Positions 26,815 through 35,534 of a DNA stretch of 64,000 nt are shown here, one piece after another. This DNA is from Rossellomorea aquimaris (lineage in GTDB: Bacteria; Bacillota; Bacilli; Bacillales; Fictibacillaceae), in assembly GCA_020524245.1 (NCBI GenBank), contig JAIVLN010000001.1:62001-126000 (forward strand). Reading direction: 5' to 3'. The first letter of the stretch is position 1. Each line of letters begins with the position of its first letter. Under the pieces are notes generated by a model. It ran no database searches and had not been told where the DNA came from. It saw nothing but the letters and a program-made list of their open reading frames with translations. A program made the position numbers and the translations under genes.

Positions 26815-26862
26815 ATCAAGGGAACAACTGTCTTTTCGACAATTGTCCCCGTTAGCTTAATA
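26815..26862 (+). repeat. Cassette-associated repeat (variant)
   Basis: GGGAACAACTGTC / GACAATTGTCCCC stem followed by GTTAGCTTAATAC. The stop codon of the next gene (26857) lies inside the TTAATAC tail, showing how tightly gene end and repeat boundary are joined. Confidence 0.72.
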
Positions 26863-27375
26863 CTGTAATTCGAAACCTTCTTTATCAAAATAATTCATAT
26901 CAGTTTGAGTCATTAAATTTAGTTCAACGTCGTGAAACAAAAATGCATTAAGATTTTCTTTATCCATTGTTACCATCTTAGCAATTTGGTTCCCAAACAT
27001 AACTCTTTCTACTTTTTTTGAAGCAAACCCAACGATATATTTTTCTTTGCCTGAAGTCATTCCTATATTATTTTTATCTATACTTCCGATACCAGTTATA
27101 TCATCAAGCCGCCAACCATATGTATTTTTGTTCATTACTCCTACTGCTAAATAGCTCTTTGGAGTTTCACCTACCTTTGAATAATAGAAAACATACGCAA
27201 CCTTTTCATAGAACTTTGTATCAATAATTTCTAAAATTTCAAGCTTAGGATTTTCAACATTGTTTAAGGCTACTTCGGGTGTAGAATAGGAATTGCTTTT
27301 TTTACTATTCTCTAAATAAACGAGTACTGAGACCAACGTTATTACAACAACTACAAAACCAGTTATTTTTTTCAT
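26857..27375 (-). CDS. Signal-anchored hypothetical protein
   Basis: 172 residues from ATG 27375 (AAAGGAG site). N-terminal anchor ITGFVVVVITLVSVLVYLE, then a soluble extracytoplasmic domain with VAYVFYYSKV and WRLDDITGIG. The overall plan resembles the protein at 37815. Function unknown. Confidence 0.7.
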   Translation of the reverse strand: MKKITGFVVVVITLVSVLVYLENSKKSNSYSTPEVALNNVENPKLEILEIIDTKFYEKVAYVFYYSKVGETPKSYLAVGVMNKNTYGWRLDDITGIGSIDKNNIGMTSGKEKYIVGFASKKVERVMFGNQIAKMVTMDKENLNAFLFHDVELNLMTQTDMNYFDKEGFELQY

Positions 27376-27564
27376 CGTTTCTCCTTTGTAATTTAAAACG
27401 ATTCTTGTACTGAAAAATTTCACACCTTCTTGCAGAATGCTCCTCTGGTCTTGGATAAAGAGAAAGCCGTAGATCATCTATCAATCTTCAGCTTTCGTCA
27501 CCGTTTGTTGAATAAGGCAAATCGGCTTTCGCTATATCAACAATCTTAATATACCTAAATTTAT
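27376..27564. other. Intergenic region
   Basis: 190 bp without a gene. It contains TTTCAGCTTTCGTCACC and a GCCGATTTGCC-like stretch, but no clear cassette repeat. Confidence 0.3.
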
Positions 27565-28236
27565 TTAAATAAATCTCTTTAAATATTCGCCAAATATTTT
27601 GTTCATTACTTTGGGGGTGTTTTCTACATAAACATTAATTTGTTCTATGTTCGATTCGAATTTATCGGAGTTACTTTCTTCTGTTGGAAAATCAGATATT
27701 CCTTTTATAATAATGCACTCAACATCATTCTTCTTACAGATATAAGCAATTGCACCCGCTTCTGTATCAGCTATTATTATTTTGTTTTCTTTAAGTTCTA
27801 AATAGTCCTTCCACATAACTACTGCTTTATCAGCGGTGCCAATTGTTCCAGTATGAAAATCATTTCCATATTTGGATAGATCAATGTCGACTATGAAGGA
27901 TTGTTTAATAAACGGCTCAATTTCTTTTACTGTGCAATCATATTGAACGGCTTTATCGGGTACAAAAATATCCAAATTACTGAACTTATCATCTATTCCT
28001 GCACATGTTCCAGCAACGATTACCTTAGTTAAATTAAATTTAGAAATCATATACTGATTACCACCAACACCATTTACTTTTCTTACACCGGTACTATAAA
28101 AAACAAGCTCAGTATCATTAATTGTTCTTATGAAATACTCGCCATATGGATAACCGAAACGTTCGTTATCTTTTATGCTAAAGTATTCCAATGTCGCTTC
28201 ATATTCCCACTTCGTCGCTATACTTATTCCTATCAT
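27565..28236 (-). CDS. Nucleoside phosphorylase / MTA-SAH nucleosidase-like protein
   Basis: 223 residues from ATG 28236 (AGGGTGA site). Phosphorylase-superfamily motifs: VIVAGTCAGI, the catalytic-loop region ADTEAGAIAYIC and IIKGISDFP. The usual ME of the nucleosidase active site reads TE here. Likely cleaves a purine nucleoside or modified nucleotide; exact substrate unknown. Confidence 0.82.
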   Translation of the reverse strand: MIGISIATKWEYEATLEYFSIKDNERFGYPYGEYFIRTINDTELVFYSTGVRKVNGVGGNQYMISKFNLTKVIVAGTCAGIDDKFSNLDIFVPDKAVQYDCTVKEIEPFIKQSFIVDIDLSKYGNDFHTGTIGTADKAVVMWKDYLELKENKIIIADTEAGAIAYICKKNDVECIIIKGISDFPTEESNSDKFESNIEQINVYVENTPKVMNKIFGEYLKRFI

Positions 28237-28330
28237 TGACTTGTCACCCTGTTTGTTGTAATAAAGAACTTTATGATCCATTAACACCGACTTCTTGCAC
28301 ATCCATCATTATAAAAAGTTTTTTTAAAGC

Positions 28331-28400
28331 TAACATGCTCCGTTAGCACAAAAACGATAGCCACCCTCTCTGTGCAGCTATCGCCTCCGATTGTTGAAGA
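28331..28400 (+). repeat. Cassette-associated repeat (variant)
   Basis: ACGATAGCC...GCTATCGCCTCC stem then GATTGTTGAAG; a left-hand TGCTCCGTTAGC half precedes it (28337-28348). Confidence 0.7.
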
Positions 28401-28420
28401 TAACTAACCTTAAAAATGGT

Positions 28421-29431
28421 TTAATCGATCAGTTTTGCCAAAGTGTCTGTGTATCTCGCTGCCCAGTCAGAGAATGCAAGGTTATCATCCCACGTAACCA
28501 TCCTTATTGCCTTCGCACATCCCCAATCCAAGATTCTTTGGTGGAGCATATGTACTTGTAATCTTTGTTTGTATTCTTCTTTTTCCACTGATCCATCCAA
28601 ATAATGTGATAATAAATACTTTGCTACCTCTATTTCTTCCTTATCAATATAAATTGTCATCATCTTAATCAAATCGGAAATCGGATCACCAAAATAAGCA
28701 TTGGTAAAATCGAATACCCCACTTATATGAAGTTCATTAGATCCACCGTGAAGTAAAAAATTTCCTGGTTTGAAATCTCCCATCACAAAGGTTGGTGAAG
28801 ACAGAGATTCAAATGTACATTTTGCGTTTTCCAAGATGGCTTCAACCCATACAACGTCTTCATTAGTTATTTGGGAGTACTTCTTGGCATCATTAAGCCA
28901 ATACCTAATCCTATTATAAAGCCAAGTAGCATATGATCCTTCAAATGGACGTAAAGTTAAATCTTTAGTATCTAGATCTCCATAATGACTTACTTTCCAA
29001 CTATGAGATTCAAGAAGAGTTTCAGCAATCAATCCAGCTATTTTAAACTTGTCTTTTTGATTTAAATTGCTTGATAATCGATTTGAATTTAGATGCTCTC
29101 CTGGTAGGCGAGGCATTAATGAATAACTCCATCCAAAAATATCATCTGTATCATCTAAAAGATAAGGAATAGGGACGTTAACAGTTGTCCTTTTATGTAA
29201 TTCTTCTACAAAAAACTTTTCTTCTATTAATTGTCCAGGGTACAAAGGATTTCCTTTGAAGACAAACTCACCTTCAGTTGAAAAAACATATCTTGTTTGT
29301 TTCATAACACCCTGTTCGGTATTTTTTGAAGAGATAAGCCTTCCTAAATTAAATTTATTAAGCATTCCCTGTAATTGATCATCGGTTATTACGCCCAAAT
29401 TGTTAGATGAAAAGATGATTTTTGAAGTCAA
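28421..29431 (-). CDS. APH-family phosphotransferase (motif His replaced)
   Basis: 336 residues. The Brenner motif reads MGDFKPGN (217-224), Met replacing the usual His but keeping the catalytic Asp219; the metal-binding motif is FDFTN (D241). A protein-kinase-like fold resembling aminoglycoside/homoserine/macrolide phosphotransferases. TTG start after AAGGAGAGG. Its stop is about 30 bp from a repeat boundary. Substrate unknown; resistance is possible but not shown. Confidence 0.8.
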   Translation of the reverse strand: MTSKIIFSSNNLGVITDDQLQGMLNKFNLGRLISSKNTEQGVMKQTRYVFSTEGEFVFKGNPLYPGQLIEEKFFVEELHKRTTVNVPIPYLLDDTDDIFGWSYSLMPRLPGEHLNSNRLSSNLNQKDKFKIAGLIAETLLESHSWKVSHYGDLDTKDLTLRPFEGSYATWLYNRIRYWLNDAKKYSQITNEDVVWVEAILENAKCTFESLSSPTFVMGDFKPGNFLLHGGSNELHISGVFDFTNAYFGDPISDLIKMMTIYIDKEEIEVAKYLLSHYLDGSVEKEEYKQRLQVHMLHQRILDWGCAKAIRMVTWDDNLAFSDWAARYTDTLAKLID

Positions 29432-29493
29432 TTAAATCCTCTCCTTATTATTAATTGACGAAACAAATACCTTCTTCAACAACACCCATTAAT

Positions 29494-29553
29494 AGTCCTA
29501 CCAGAATAATAGTATAAGGACGATTAAATTATCGCCCCCTTTTCAGGAATAAA
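29494..29553 (+). repeat. Cassette-associated repeat (short stem)
   Basis: GGACGATTAAATTATCGCCCCCTTTTCAGGAATAA region; the stem is CGAT(A)A/TTATCG. Confidence 0.72.
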
Positions 29554-29573
29554 AACTAATTAAATAAGGATAC

Positions 29574-30335
29574 CTATATTTTTTTAGAGATAATATAAAG
29601 TTCTGCAAAATCATTAGTGATTTCCTTAAGAGGATCCAATCGTAAATCCTTTTTCATTTTTTCCAAACCATACTCATAGTCTGTATCACTGATTAAAGTT
29701 AGAACAGAAATATCTCTGTTTTGAGCATATTGTATGTAATCAGCCACTAATATCTCTTCCTTACGATATTCAATTCTTTTACTAACTTTAAATCCTCTCT
29801 TCAAAAGTTCCTGGTAGATAAATTCATCATCCCAAAACCTTTTTAAATCTTCTTCATAGGCTGACGGAAAATACTTATAAACCCACCATTCGGTCATTCT
29901 ATGAATTGCAATGTTATGTAATTTATATAATCCATCTTTCTTCAAAACACGAGCTATTTCATCTAACGCAATGTGTTTGTTTTCGTAATGATGGAATGCA
30001 TAGTTGTTTGATATGTAGTCCAAGGTGTTAGTTTCAAAAGGTATATTTTCAGCATAACCATGTACTAAATTCACATTATTAACTTTCTCACTAGCCTTCG
30101 TTAGCATATCCTGTGATGCATCTAAACCGTTCCAAACGATATTTACATTTGAAAACAACTGCACTTGTTTTGCAAGGTATAAACCAGTGCCGCAAGACAG
30201 GTCTAGTACTTCATATGTATTTTTTTTATGATGATTTATATATTCTTCTAAGTCATAGTCCTTCTTTAACTCTTGAATTCTATATTGATTTTTATCATAC
30301 TTATCCGCAATCATAGAGTAATTTGTCTCTTTCAT
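29574..30335 (-). CDS. Class I SAM-dependent methyltransferase
   Basis: 253 residues. Motif I VLDLSCGTGLYLAKQV (about 43-58), then WNGLDASQDML and YAENIPFETNTLDYI. GGGAGGTT precedes the ATG. A UbiE/Coq5-like small-molecule methyltransferase; substrate unknown. Confidence 0.85.
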   Translation of the reverse strand: MKETNYSMIADKYDKNQYRIQELKKDYDLEEYINHHKKNTYEVLDLSCGTGLYLAKQVQLFSNVNIVWNGLDASQDMLTKASEKVNNVNLVHGYAENIPFETNTLDYISNNYAFHHYENKHIALDEIARVLKKDGLYKLHNIAIHRMTEWWVYKYFPSAYEEDLKRFWDDEFIYQELLKRGFKVSKRIEYRKEEILVADYIQYAQNRDISVLTLISDTDYEYGLEKMKKDLRLDPLKEITNDFAELYIISKKI

Positions 30336-30347
30336 GCCTAACCTCCC

Positions 30348-30512
30348 TCAATATGACTTGATTATTATTGATCCGAAATATAAAAAGCTCATGCTTAAAA
30401 ATACAAAAGAAAAGGTCGTAGCAGTTTTCGGTAATGATTTATTTAATCTAAGTAATCCCAACCCTAAAAATATATGTATTGTGATAAAAAGGATAATACT
30501 AATATTACTCAC
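30348..30512 (-). CDS. Possible 54-residue two-helix membrane protein
   Basis: GTG start at 30512 with a poorly spaced GATGAG upstream. Two hydrophobic segments (ISIILFITIHIFLGLGLL, then FSFVFLSMSFLYFGSIII). It ends 13 bp before the methyltransferase start, in the same direction. Confidence 0.42.
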   Translation of the reverse strand: MSNISIILFITIHIFLGLGLLRLNKSLPKTATTFSFVFLSMSFLYFGSIIIKSY

Positions 30513-30594
30513 CTCATCTATAGCATTTGTGGTGCGTTTAAGTCTATTACTAAAGTGACGTATGGCTTATTGCAGCTTTAACTGTATAAACGAT

Positions 30595-31044
30595 TTATAT
30601 ATTTTCAAATGTTCTCCTGTTCTTTATTACAATAATAAAGAGTTGGATTGCCATTGGGACTACACTATAAACAAAACCAAAATAAATCAAATGAGAATCT
30701 TTAAAAAATGGTAGTAAACTAGTGTACCCAGTGATATTAACCAAATAAAAAATGCCCTCAAACATACGTCTTAGAAGTCCTACTTCTAAAATAGAGCCTA
30801 TTACCGTTAAAAACCACAACAAAATACTAAGTATCGGAAACAGAGATACTGATCTAAAAACTTCTTTAATTCCATTAATAGGCTTTATTAGAAGATAACT
30901 TACTAGTATAAAGAACACTAAGTTTATGTACAGTAATTCTTTAGGAGCGGTTTGTATATTCCCGGTAAAAAGAATTAATGATAATACTCCAGTTACAAAA
31001 TAAGCCTCTATAGAACCTTTATTAGTCTTCCAATAACTTTTCAA
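30595..31044 (-). CDS. Membrane protein with four transmembrane segments
   Basis: 149 residues from a TTG at 31044, 7 bp after TGAGGT; an upstream in-frame start at 31134 would overlap the neighbouring phosphatase gene and has no site. No family recognised. Downstream partner of the histidine phosphatase at 31104. Confidence 0.62.
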   Translation of the reverse strand: MKSYWKTNKGSIEAYFVTGVLSLILFTGNIQTAPKELLYINLVFFILVSYLLIKPINGIKEVFRSVSLFPILSILLWFLTVIGSILEVGLLRRMFEGIFYLVNITGYTSLLPFFKDSHLIYFGFVYSVVPMAIQLFIIVIKNRRTFENI

Positions 31045-31103
31045 CTTAACAACCTCACTTACCAAACCTTTTCCATTATGGAGACCATAACAAGATATAA
31101 TTT

Positions 31104-31691
31104 TTAATTGTTTACGTCTGAATCTTTCCCCCATAGTCTTTGAACGTTCACTAACTCCTTTCCTTTAAATTCCATTCTATAAATATCAGGCTTTGATGTG
31201 CTTTGTAAAAATGTCATGCCATAATTTCTATCAAAATATCTCATCATCAAAGTCATAACAGCCCCATGAGAACCTATTATTATTTTTTTCTCTTTAAAAG
31301 TTTCTAAGAGTTCTTTCAGAACTTTTATAGCCCTTTGTTGACAAGTAGCATTTGATTCTCCTCCCTCTAAAGCGAAATTTGATTCCATAAACGACTTCTC
31401 CAACAGTGGAATTAATTCCTTATCAGAAATTCGATCATCTTCAGAAGAAAATATTCTCTCTTTTAAATCCTCATACACTATAACTTCTTTCCCTATTCGT
31501 TCAGCTATCTTTTCCACTGTTAAAATTGAGCGCAAATATGGACTAGATACTACTACATCGATATTCTCACCTTTCAAAATGTCAGTTACTCGTTGAGCAT
31601 CTATTTGGCCTTTTTGTGATAACCCTCTTGTTCTTTCATTTCCTTCCTTTGGCGAATCACCGTGTCTCACCATATAAACAAACGTACTCAT
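31104..31691 (-). CDS. Histidine phosphatase family protein (copy 2)
   Basis: 195 residues; RHG motif (MVRHGDSP), SSPYLRS and GSHGAVM conserved. Paralogue of the protein at 24334, clearly diverged but alignable end to end. Both copies are paired with a small membrane-protein gene, suggesting a repeated functional unit. RBS GGAGG precedes the ATG. Confidence 0.88.
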   Translation of the reverse strand: MSTFVYMVRHGDSPKEGNERTRGLSQKGQIDAQRVTDILKGENIDVVVSSPYLRSILTVEKIAERIGKEVIVYEDLKERIFSSEDDRISDKELIPLLEKSFMESNFALEGGESNATCQQRAIKVLKELLETFKEKKIIIGSHGAVMTLMMRYFDRNYGMTFLQSTSKPDIYRMEFKGKELVNVQRLWGKDSDVNN

Positions 31692-31747
31692 AAGTTAACT
31701 TCCTCCACTGAAACTCTTTGAACTTTCTATTTCAACTTTTCTGTTCT

Positions 31748-31933
31748 CTAAGCTTCTTTTTTCATTGATGAACGTTCTTTTAAAAGCGATGTAATAATTG
31801 TTAGTTCATTATATATTAAGTATAAAGTTCCAATAACAACAGCTATTAATAAACCCCAATTCCCAACCAAAATTTGTCCAATAAATCCAAAGACAAAGAA
31901 TACAATAATGGAAGGTAAATACTTCTTCATCAT
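31748..31933 (-). CDS. Small membrane protein, two helices
   Basis: 61 residues from ATG 31933 (AGGGGTGA). Hydrophobic 5-22 and 25-47, then a basic tail (LLKERSSMKKEA). Function unknown. Confidence 0.65.
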   Translation of the reverse strand: MMKKYLPSIIVFFVFGFIGQILVGNWGLLIAVVIGTLYLIYNELTIITSLLKERSSMKKEA

Positions 31934-32047
31934 TTCACCCCTAATAATATATTTTGTAACCTTTAATATAATAAGATATTTATCATACTTATCATAAAAT
32001 ACATTAATAAAAGACCTTAGCATAATTTGAATGAGACCATTTAAATT

Positions 32048-32314
32048 TTATACACCAAAGGTAGCACGACCATAAAGATAAATAATTAAAGGTATTGTGG
32101 CAGCAATAGTATGTAGCAGTATCATAATTTTAAACTTGTGTTTTTGATCAGCTTTTATATAACCAAATATAGATACACAGATTCCGAACATACTAAGTGA
32201 GAGTATCCCTACTGAAGATGAAATTTTAAACACTTCAGGAAAAACAATAAAACTCACCGTCAAATTAAATATTAGGATGATTATCGACACTCTTGCTAAT
32301 GATTTCAATACCAT
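32048..32314 (-). CDS. Small membrane protein
   Basis: 88 residues from ATG 32314 (GGAGGGG site). Three hydrophobic segments: about 8-28, 34-54 and 63-83. No family recognised. Confidence 0.65.
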   Translation of the reverse strand: MVLKSLARVSIIILIFNLTVSFIVFPEVFKISSSVGILSLSMFGICVSIFGYIKADQKHKFKIMILLHTIAATIPLIIYLYGRATFGV

Positions 32315-32348
32315 ATTAATTTCCCCTCCACATCTCAATTCCCATCTT

Positions 32349-32460
32349 ACCGTCCTCTTTCTTAATACCAATTATTTCAAATTAGTGATAAATACTCAAT
32401 CAGTTATTTCCACAAAAAAGAGGCATATCCTATTCCGAATATGCTCCCTTTAATTCAATA
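32349..32460 (+). repeat. Cassette-associated repeat (long form)
   Basis: Left part TTAATACCAATTATTTCAAA, middle TACTCAATCAG, then AAAAAGAGGCATATCC / GAATATGCTCCC stem and TTTAATTCAATAAG tail. Confidence 0.85.
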
Positions 32461-32462
32461 AG

Positions 32463-32834
32463 CTAAATATCATAATTAGTTTCTAATACATCGATTATTT
32501 CAACCTCTGAACAATAAAAGCGAAGTGTATTTTCTTCATAATCTTCTACTTCGAATTTCTTATTCTCCCAGCTTCTTTCGGTGATGTCTGAAATTTTCAA
32601 TGAAATTTGATGATAAAAACCCGAACTTTCGAACTTAATATTTTGTGGATTATGGAATCGGAATTTTGCAAGATGCCTATTATCATTTCCTTCGAGAACA
32701 AAATCAATATCAAGTATAGAAGTATTAACATCAAATTCTTTTAGAAAACTTAAATCGAATTTTGAAATACCTTTTATATTTGTAAATGAAAAGTTCTGTA
32801 CCTTATCTGTTATTAATTCAAAATTCTTTATCAT
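32463..32834 (-). CDS. Hypothetical soluble protein
   Basis: 123 residues, no signal or membrane segment; alternating hydrophobic pattern suggests a beta-rich fold (KISDITERSWENKKFEVEDY). It could be an immunity-type protein of the Imm family, but this is a guess. AAGGTGG precedes the ATG; the stop lies in the repeat tail. Confidence 0.6.
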   Translation of the reverse strand: MIKNFELITDKVQNFSFTNIKGISKFDLSFLKEFDVNTSILDIDFVLEGNDNRHLAKFRFHNPQNIKFESSGFYHQISLKISDITERSWENKKFEVEDYEENTLRFYCSEVEIIDVLETNYDI

Positions 32835-32882
32835 AAAATACCACCTTCTTGTTACTTCTTTATTTATTACCTTTTTCCATTA

Positions 32883-32955
32883 AACTCCCATCAGTTAGAT
32901 ATTATACAAAAAGAACGTTAATCCTTTATTAGATCAACGCCCCCGTTTGCTTAAT
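32883..32955 (+). repeat. Cassette-associated repeat (short form)
   Basis: ACTCCCATCAGTTAGATATTA left half; AACGTTAATCC / GATCAACGCCCCC stem; tail GTTTGCTTAATAAAAC. Its GCCCCC (from 32939) is the left end of the duplicated 370-bp unit. Confidence 0.85.
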
Positions 32956-33308
32956 AAAACATCATTTACTCTTATTAATGTATAAAAAAGAAGACAACAT
33001 AATTGAAATACCCAATCCTAAATATACTATTGAAAGTGAATTAGGAAAGATAAAATTGTTATTTTTTGTTTCCTCAACAAGTAAGTAACAACCTACTAGA
33101 AAAAGTGCCACTCCTAAACTTAAATTTATTTTTCCAAAAATCGATAGATTGCTCATTATTTTTTCACCTCATTTAACACTTGGGAATATTGTGGGCTTAT
33201 TCCAGAAGACTGACCACTTTTCTAATACCAATTATTTCAAATTTTTCAATCTAACTCAATCATAATTTCAGAAAAAGAGGCTTATCCTTATTGCGGATAA
33301 GCCCCCTT
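32939..33308 (-). repeat. Duplicated 370-bp cassette, copy 1
   Basis: Identical over 370 bp to 35518-35887. It runs from the GCCCCC of one repeat, through the 64-residue gene, to the GCCCCCTT of the next repeat. Flanking bases differ immediately outside both ends (AAC versus TAT on the left; ATC versus TTC on the right). Confidence 0.93.
32962..33156 (-). CDS. Small two-helix membrane protein (cassette copy 1)
   Basis: 64 residues with hydrophobic segments about 8-26 and 38-58; GAGGTG precedes the ATG. The identical protein is encoded at 35541. Function unknown. Confidence 0.75.
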   Translation of the reverse strand: MSNLSIFGKINLSLGVALFLVGCYLLVEETKNNNFIFPNSLSIVYLGLGISIMLSSFLYINKSK

Positions 33309-33320
33309 ATCTGGAACAAG
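33208..33320 (+). repeat. Cassette-associated repeat (long form)
   Basis: CTGACCACTTTTCTAATACC, then CAATTATTTCAAA, CTAACTCAATCATAATTTCA, the perfect stem GGCTTATCC/GGATAAGCC, and GCCCCCTTATCTGGAACAAG. Confidence 0.9.
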
Positions 33321-33343
33321 AAGTTTTGGAGATACTATTCCTC

Positions 33344-34213
33344 TTATCCAAAAACTTGGGCTGCAATGGCATATAAATTATCATCTCTAGGCGGCAAACT
33401 ATCAGTGTTAATTGCCATTATAGGAGGTTGGTTGACTTTTACAAATCCACTTTGCTCCAAGAAATACATGAACTTGTCTTGATTAGGTGGTACATCAATT
33501 CTTAATTTCCCTTGATAATCAGAAGCCAATCTATCCAGTATAAGGGCTGCTGTTTGATCATTTGGAGCAACTATAGGTCCTATTATTAGATTTACTGGTC
33601 CCAAGATAGAGATTCCATATCCAGTAATATTAGCTTTACGATCTTTAACTACTAAACATTCTCTCGATTGTTTTATCCTATTAGTAAGAAAACATCTCCT
33701 GCTATCTCCAAAGGCTGCTTCATCTAAATCTACAATTCCGGCAAAATCTTTTTCACTGTATTTCTCAATAGTAGTGTTAGGTTTATTCTTATCATCAGTA
33801 ATTTTATAGCTATTACAAAGATACTTATGTACATAGTTAACAGTTGTAAAACCCATATTCTGATATAGTAGTTTTCCTTCTTCAGTAGCAATTAACATTA
33901 CTTTAATGTCTGCAGAAACGCTATCAAGACATTTCTGAGTCGCCTTTTTTCCTAAGCCTAAACCTCTATATGCTTTATTGACAATGACCATACCAACTGA
34001 TGCTATGCTATTATCATAAGGAATTATTGCTGCACAAGATACAATTTTTCCTTGTGCATTTTTATGTCCGAATATCTTACCGGATGACAAAACAGTACCA
34101 ATTTCATGTTCATCATAATCCCATCCAACTGATGTGGACAAATCAATTAACCCTACCACATCAGTTTCATCAAAACGGACCAGTTCTAATTCCGTTTTCT
34201 TATATGTAATCAT
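33344..34213 (-). CDS. GNAT acetyltransferase (two-domain)
   Basis: 289 residues. N-terminal GNAT has VIVNKAYRGLGLGKKATQKC (acetyl-CoA loop) and LYQNMGFTTV; the C-terminal part (IIGPIVAPNDQTAALILDRL) resembles the second domain of YitI-type acetyltransferases. AAGGAG precedes the ATG. Confidence 0.84.
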   Translation of the reverse strand: MITYKKTELELVRFDETDVVGLIDLSTSVGWDYDEHEIGTVLSSGKIFGHKNAQGKIVSCAAIIPYDNSIASVGMVIVNKAYRGLGLGKKATQKCLDSVSADIKVMLIATEEGKLLYQNMGFTTVNYVHKYLCNSYKITDDKNKPNTTIEKYSEKDFAGIVDLDEAAFGDSRRCFLTNRIKQSRECLVVKDRKANITGYGISILGPVNLIIGPIVAPNDQTAALILDRLASDYQGKLRIDVPPNQDKFMYFLEQSGFVKVNQPPIMAINTDSLPPRDDNLYAIAAQVFG

Positions 34214-34303
34214 CTACTTTTCTCCTTCGTTAAAACATCAATCCTCTTAAGACTCGTATGTGCAAGGCTGTTTCTTGAAGACTCGGTATTGAGATAATAC
34301 AGT

Positions 34304-34831
34304 TTAGTTTTTTGAAATAGAGTATCGAATGTAATTATAGGTGCTATCATCGTTTGAACTCTCTAATTTAAAACCTAATTTCTCAGCAACTCTTATAGAT
34401 CCTTGATTTAAATAGTGTATATCAGCAACTATTTTTTCGAGTTCAACACTATTAAAAGCATATTGTAAAATTACTCTTGCAGCCTCTGTAGCATAACCTT
34501 TTCCCCAATGAATCTGTTTTAGTCTCCAGCCAATCTCTATATCAGGACCAATATTATCAATAGGAATTAGTAATATCCAACCAATAAATTCACCAAGACC
34601 TTTTGTTTCTATTGTCCAGTAACCCAATCCCTCAGGATATACAGCTTCTATTCTATTTTTTACGAAGACTCTATGCTTATTATAACTAGATACTGGTCCA
34701 TTTATTAGCTCTACTATCTCGGGTATATATTTAACTACCTCTAAATCCTGATCCATTTCAATACAGTTCTCTAAGTCTTCCAAAGTTCGCTCACGCAAAA
34801 TTAACCTATCTGTCTCGAAAGTTTGTAACAT
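34304..34831 (-). CDS. GNAT acetyltransferase, RimJ/RimL type
   Basis: 175 residues. TDRLILRERTLEDLENCIEM at the N-terminus, KQIHWGKGYATEAARVI as the acetyl-CoA loop and NQGSIRVAEKLGFK near the end. Start 34831 follows AGGAG. Typical cassette-array content. Confidence 0.88.
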   Translation of the reverse strand: MLQTFETDRLILRERTLEDLENCIEMDQDLEVVKYIPEIVELINGPVSSYNKHRVFVKNRIEAVYPEGLGYWTIETKGLGEFIGWILLIPIDNIGPDIEIGWRLKQIHWGKGYATEAARVILQYAFNSVELEKIVADIHYLNQGSIRVAEKLGFKLESSNDDSTYNYIRYSISKN

Positions 34832-34863
34832 TATGATTTCTCCTATAAAAAAATTGCTTTTAT

Positions 34864-34938
34864 TAAGACCCAACTATAGATAATTAAACAACAAGAGGCG
34901 TAATCCTTTTTAGACCATCGCCCCCTATTTTTGAATAA
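34864..34938 (+). repeat. Cassette-associated repeat (short form)
   Basis: AAGAGGCGTAATCC, loop, GACCATCGCCCCC, tail TATTTTTGAATAAC. Confidence 0.8.
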
Positions 34939-34941
34939 CGA

Positions 34942-35169
34942 TTAGCTTGGATTATTCTTTCTAATTATGTACCAAGCCAAAAGTAAGCTATTCTCAAGAA
35001 AGCTTTGTAATAAAACAATAATTAGTCTTCCAAAGTCTTCAACTTCTCTAAAACCGTAATATTGCAATTCCCAATCGTAAAAGATATTTTGAATACTTAT
35101 GACAATCAGTACAAAGGGAAGAAAGATCCAGTAAAATTTGTTCATACTCTTTGATAAATGTAATTCCAA
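34942..35169 (-). CDS. Small membrane protein, two helices
   Basis: 75 residues from TTG 35169, 7 bp after GGAGGTG. Hydrophobic about 12-30 and 48-68. Function unknown. Confidence 0.65.
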   Translation of the reverse strand: MELHLSKSMNKFYWIFLPFVLIVISIQNIFYDWELQYYGFREVEDFGRLIIVLLQSFLENSLLLAWYIIRKNNPS

Positions 35170-35220
35170 AAATACACCTCCGTTCCTGGACCAATAATTG
35201 TCCTCCTTTTTGAAAAACTT

Positions 35221-35403
35221 TTATCCTACTTTACTCAGATGTTTTATTAAGTTGTAGATTATGCCTACCCATAATGCCGTGATTCCTACCACGTAAAAAG
35301 TAGTTGGAAAGCCAGGTATCAAAATGAATAATGAAAGGATACAAGAAATATAAAATAGCCTGAATGCTTTTTCTCTGTAGGTTAAATCTTTCCAATATTC
35401 CAC
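35221..35403 (-). CDS. Small membrane protein, two helices
   Basis: 60 residues from GTG 35403 after AGGGGAG. Starts with the polar MEYWKDLTYREKAF and then two helices (about 15-32 and 35-53). Function unknown. Confidence 0.65.
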   Translation of the reverse strand: MEYWKDLTYREKAFRLFYISCILSLFILIPGFPTTFYVVGITALWVGIIYNLIKHLSKVG

Positions 35404-35428
35404 TAGAACTCCCCTTATTAATTAATTC

Positions 35429-35534
35429 AACGCCTCTGTTTACCAATTATTTCAAAATAATCTTTCTAACACAATCATTATTTTCATTATAAAAAGACAT
35501 ATCCTTACTTCGGATATGCCCCCGTTTGCTTAAT
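35429..35534 (+). repeat. Cassette-associated repeat (long form)
   Basis: AACGCCTCTGTTTACC left half, CAATTATTTCAAAA, CTAACACAATCATT, stem CATATCC/GGATATG, then GCCCCCGTTTGCTTAATA. Confidence 0.87.

Noticed and set aside
30334-30558. A 74-codon plus-strand open frame
   Set aside because: Antisense to a better-supported hydrophobic minus-strand frame and lacking a ribosome binding site.
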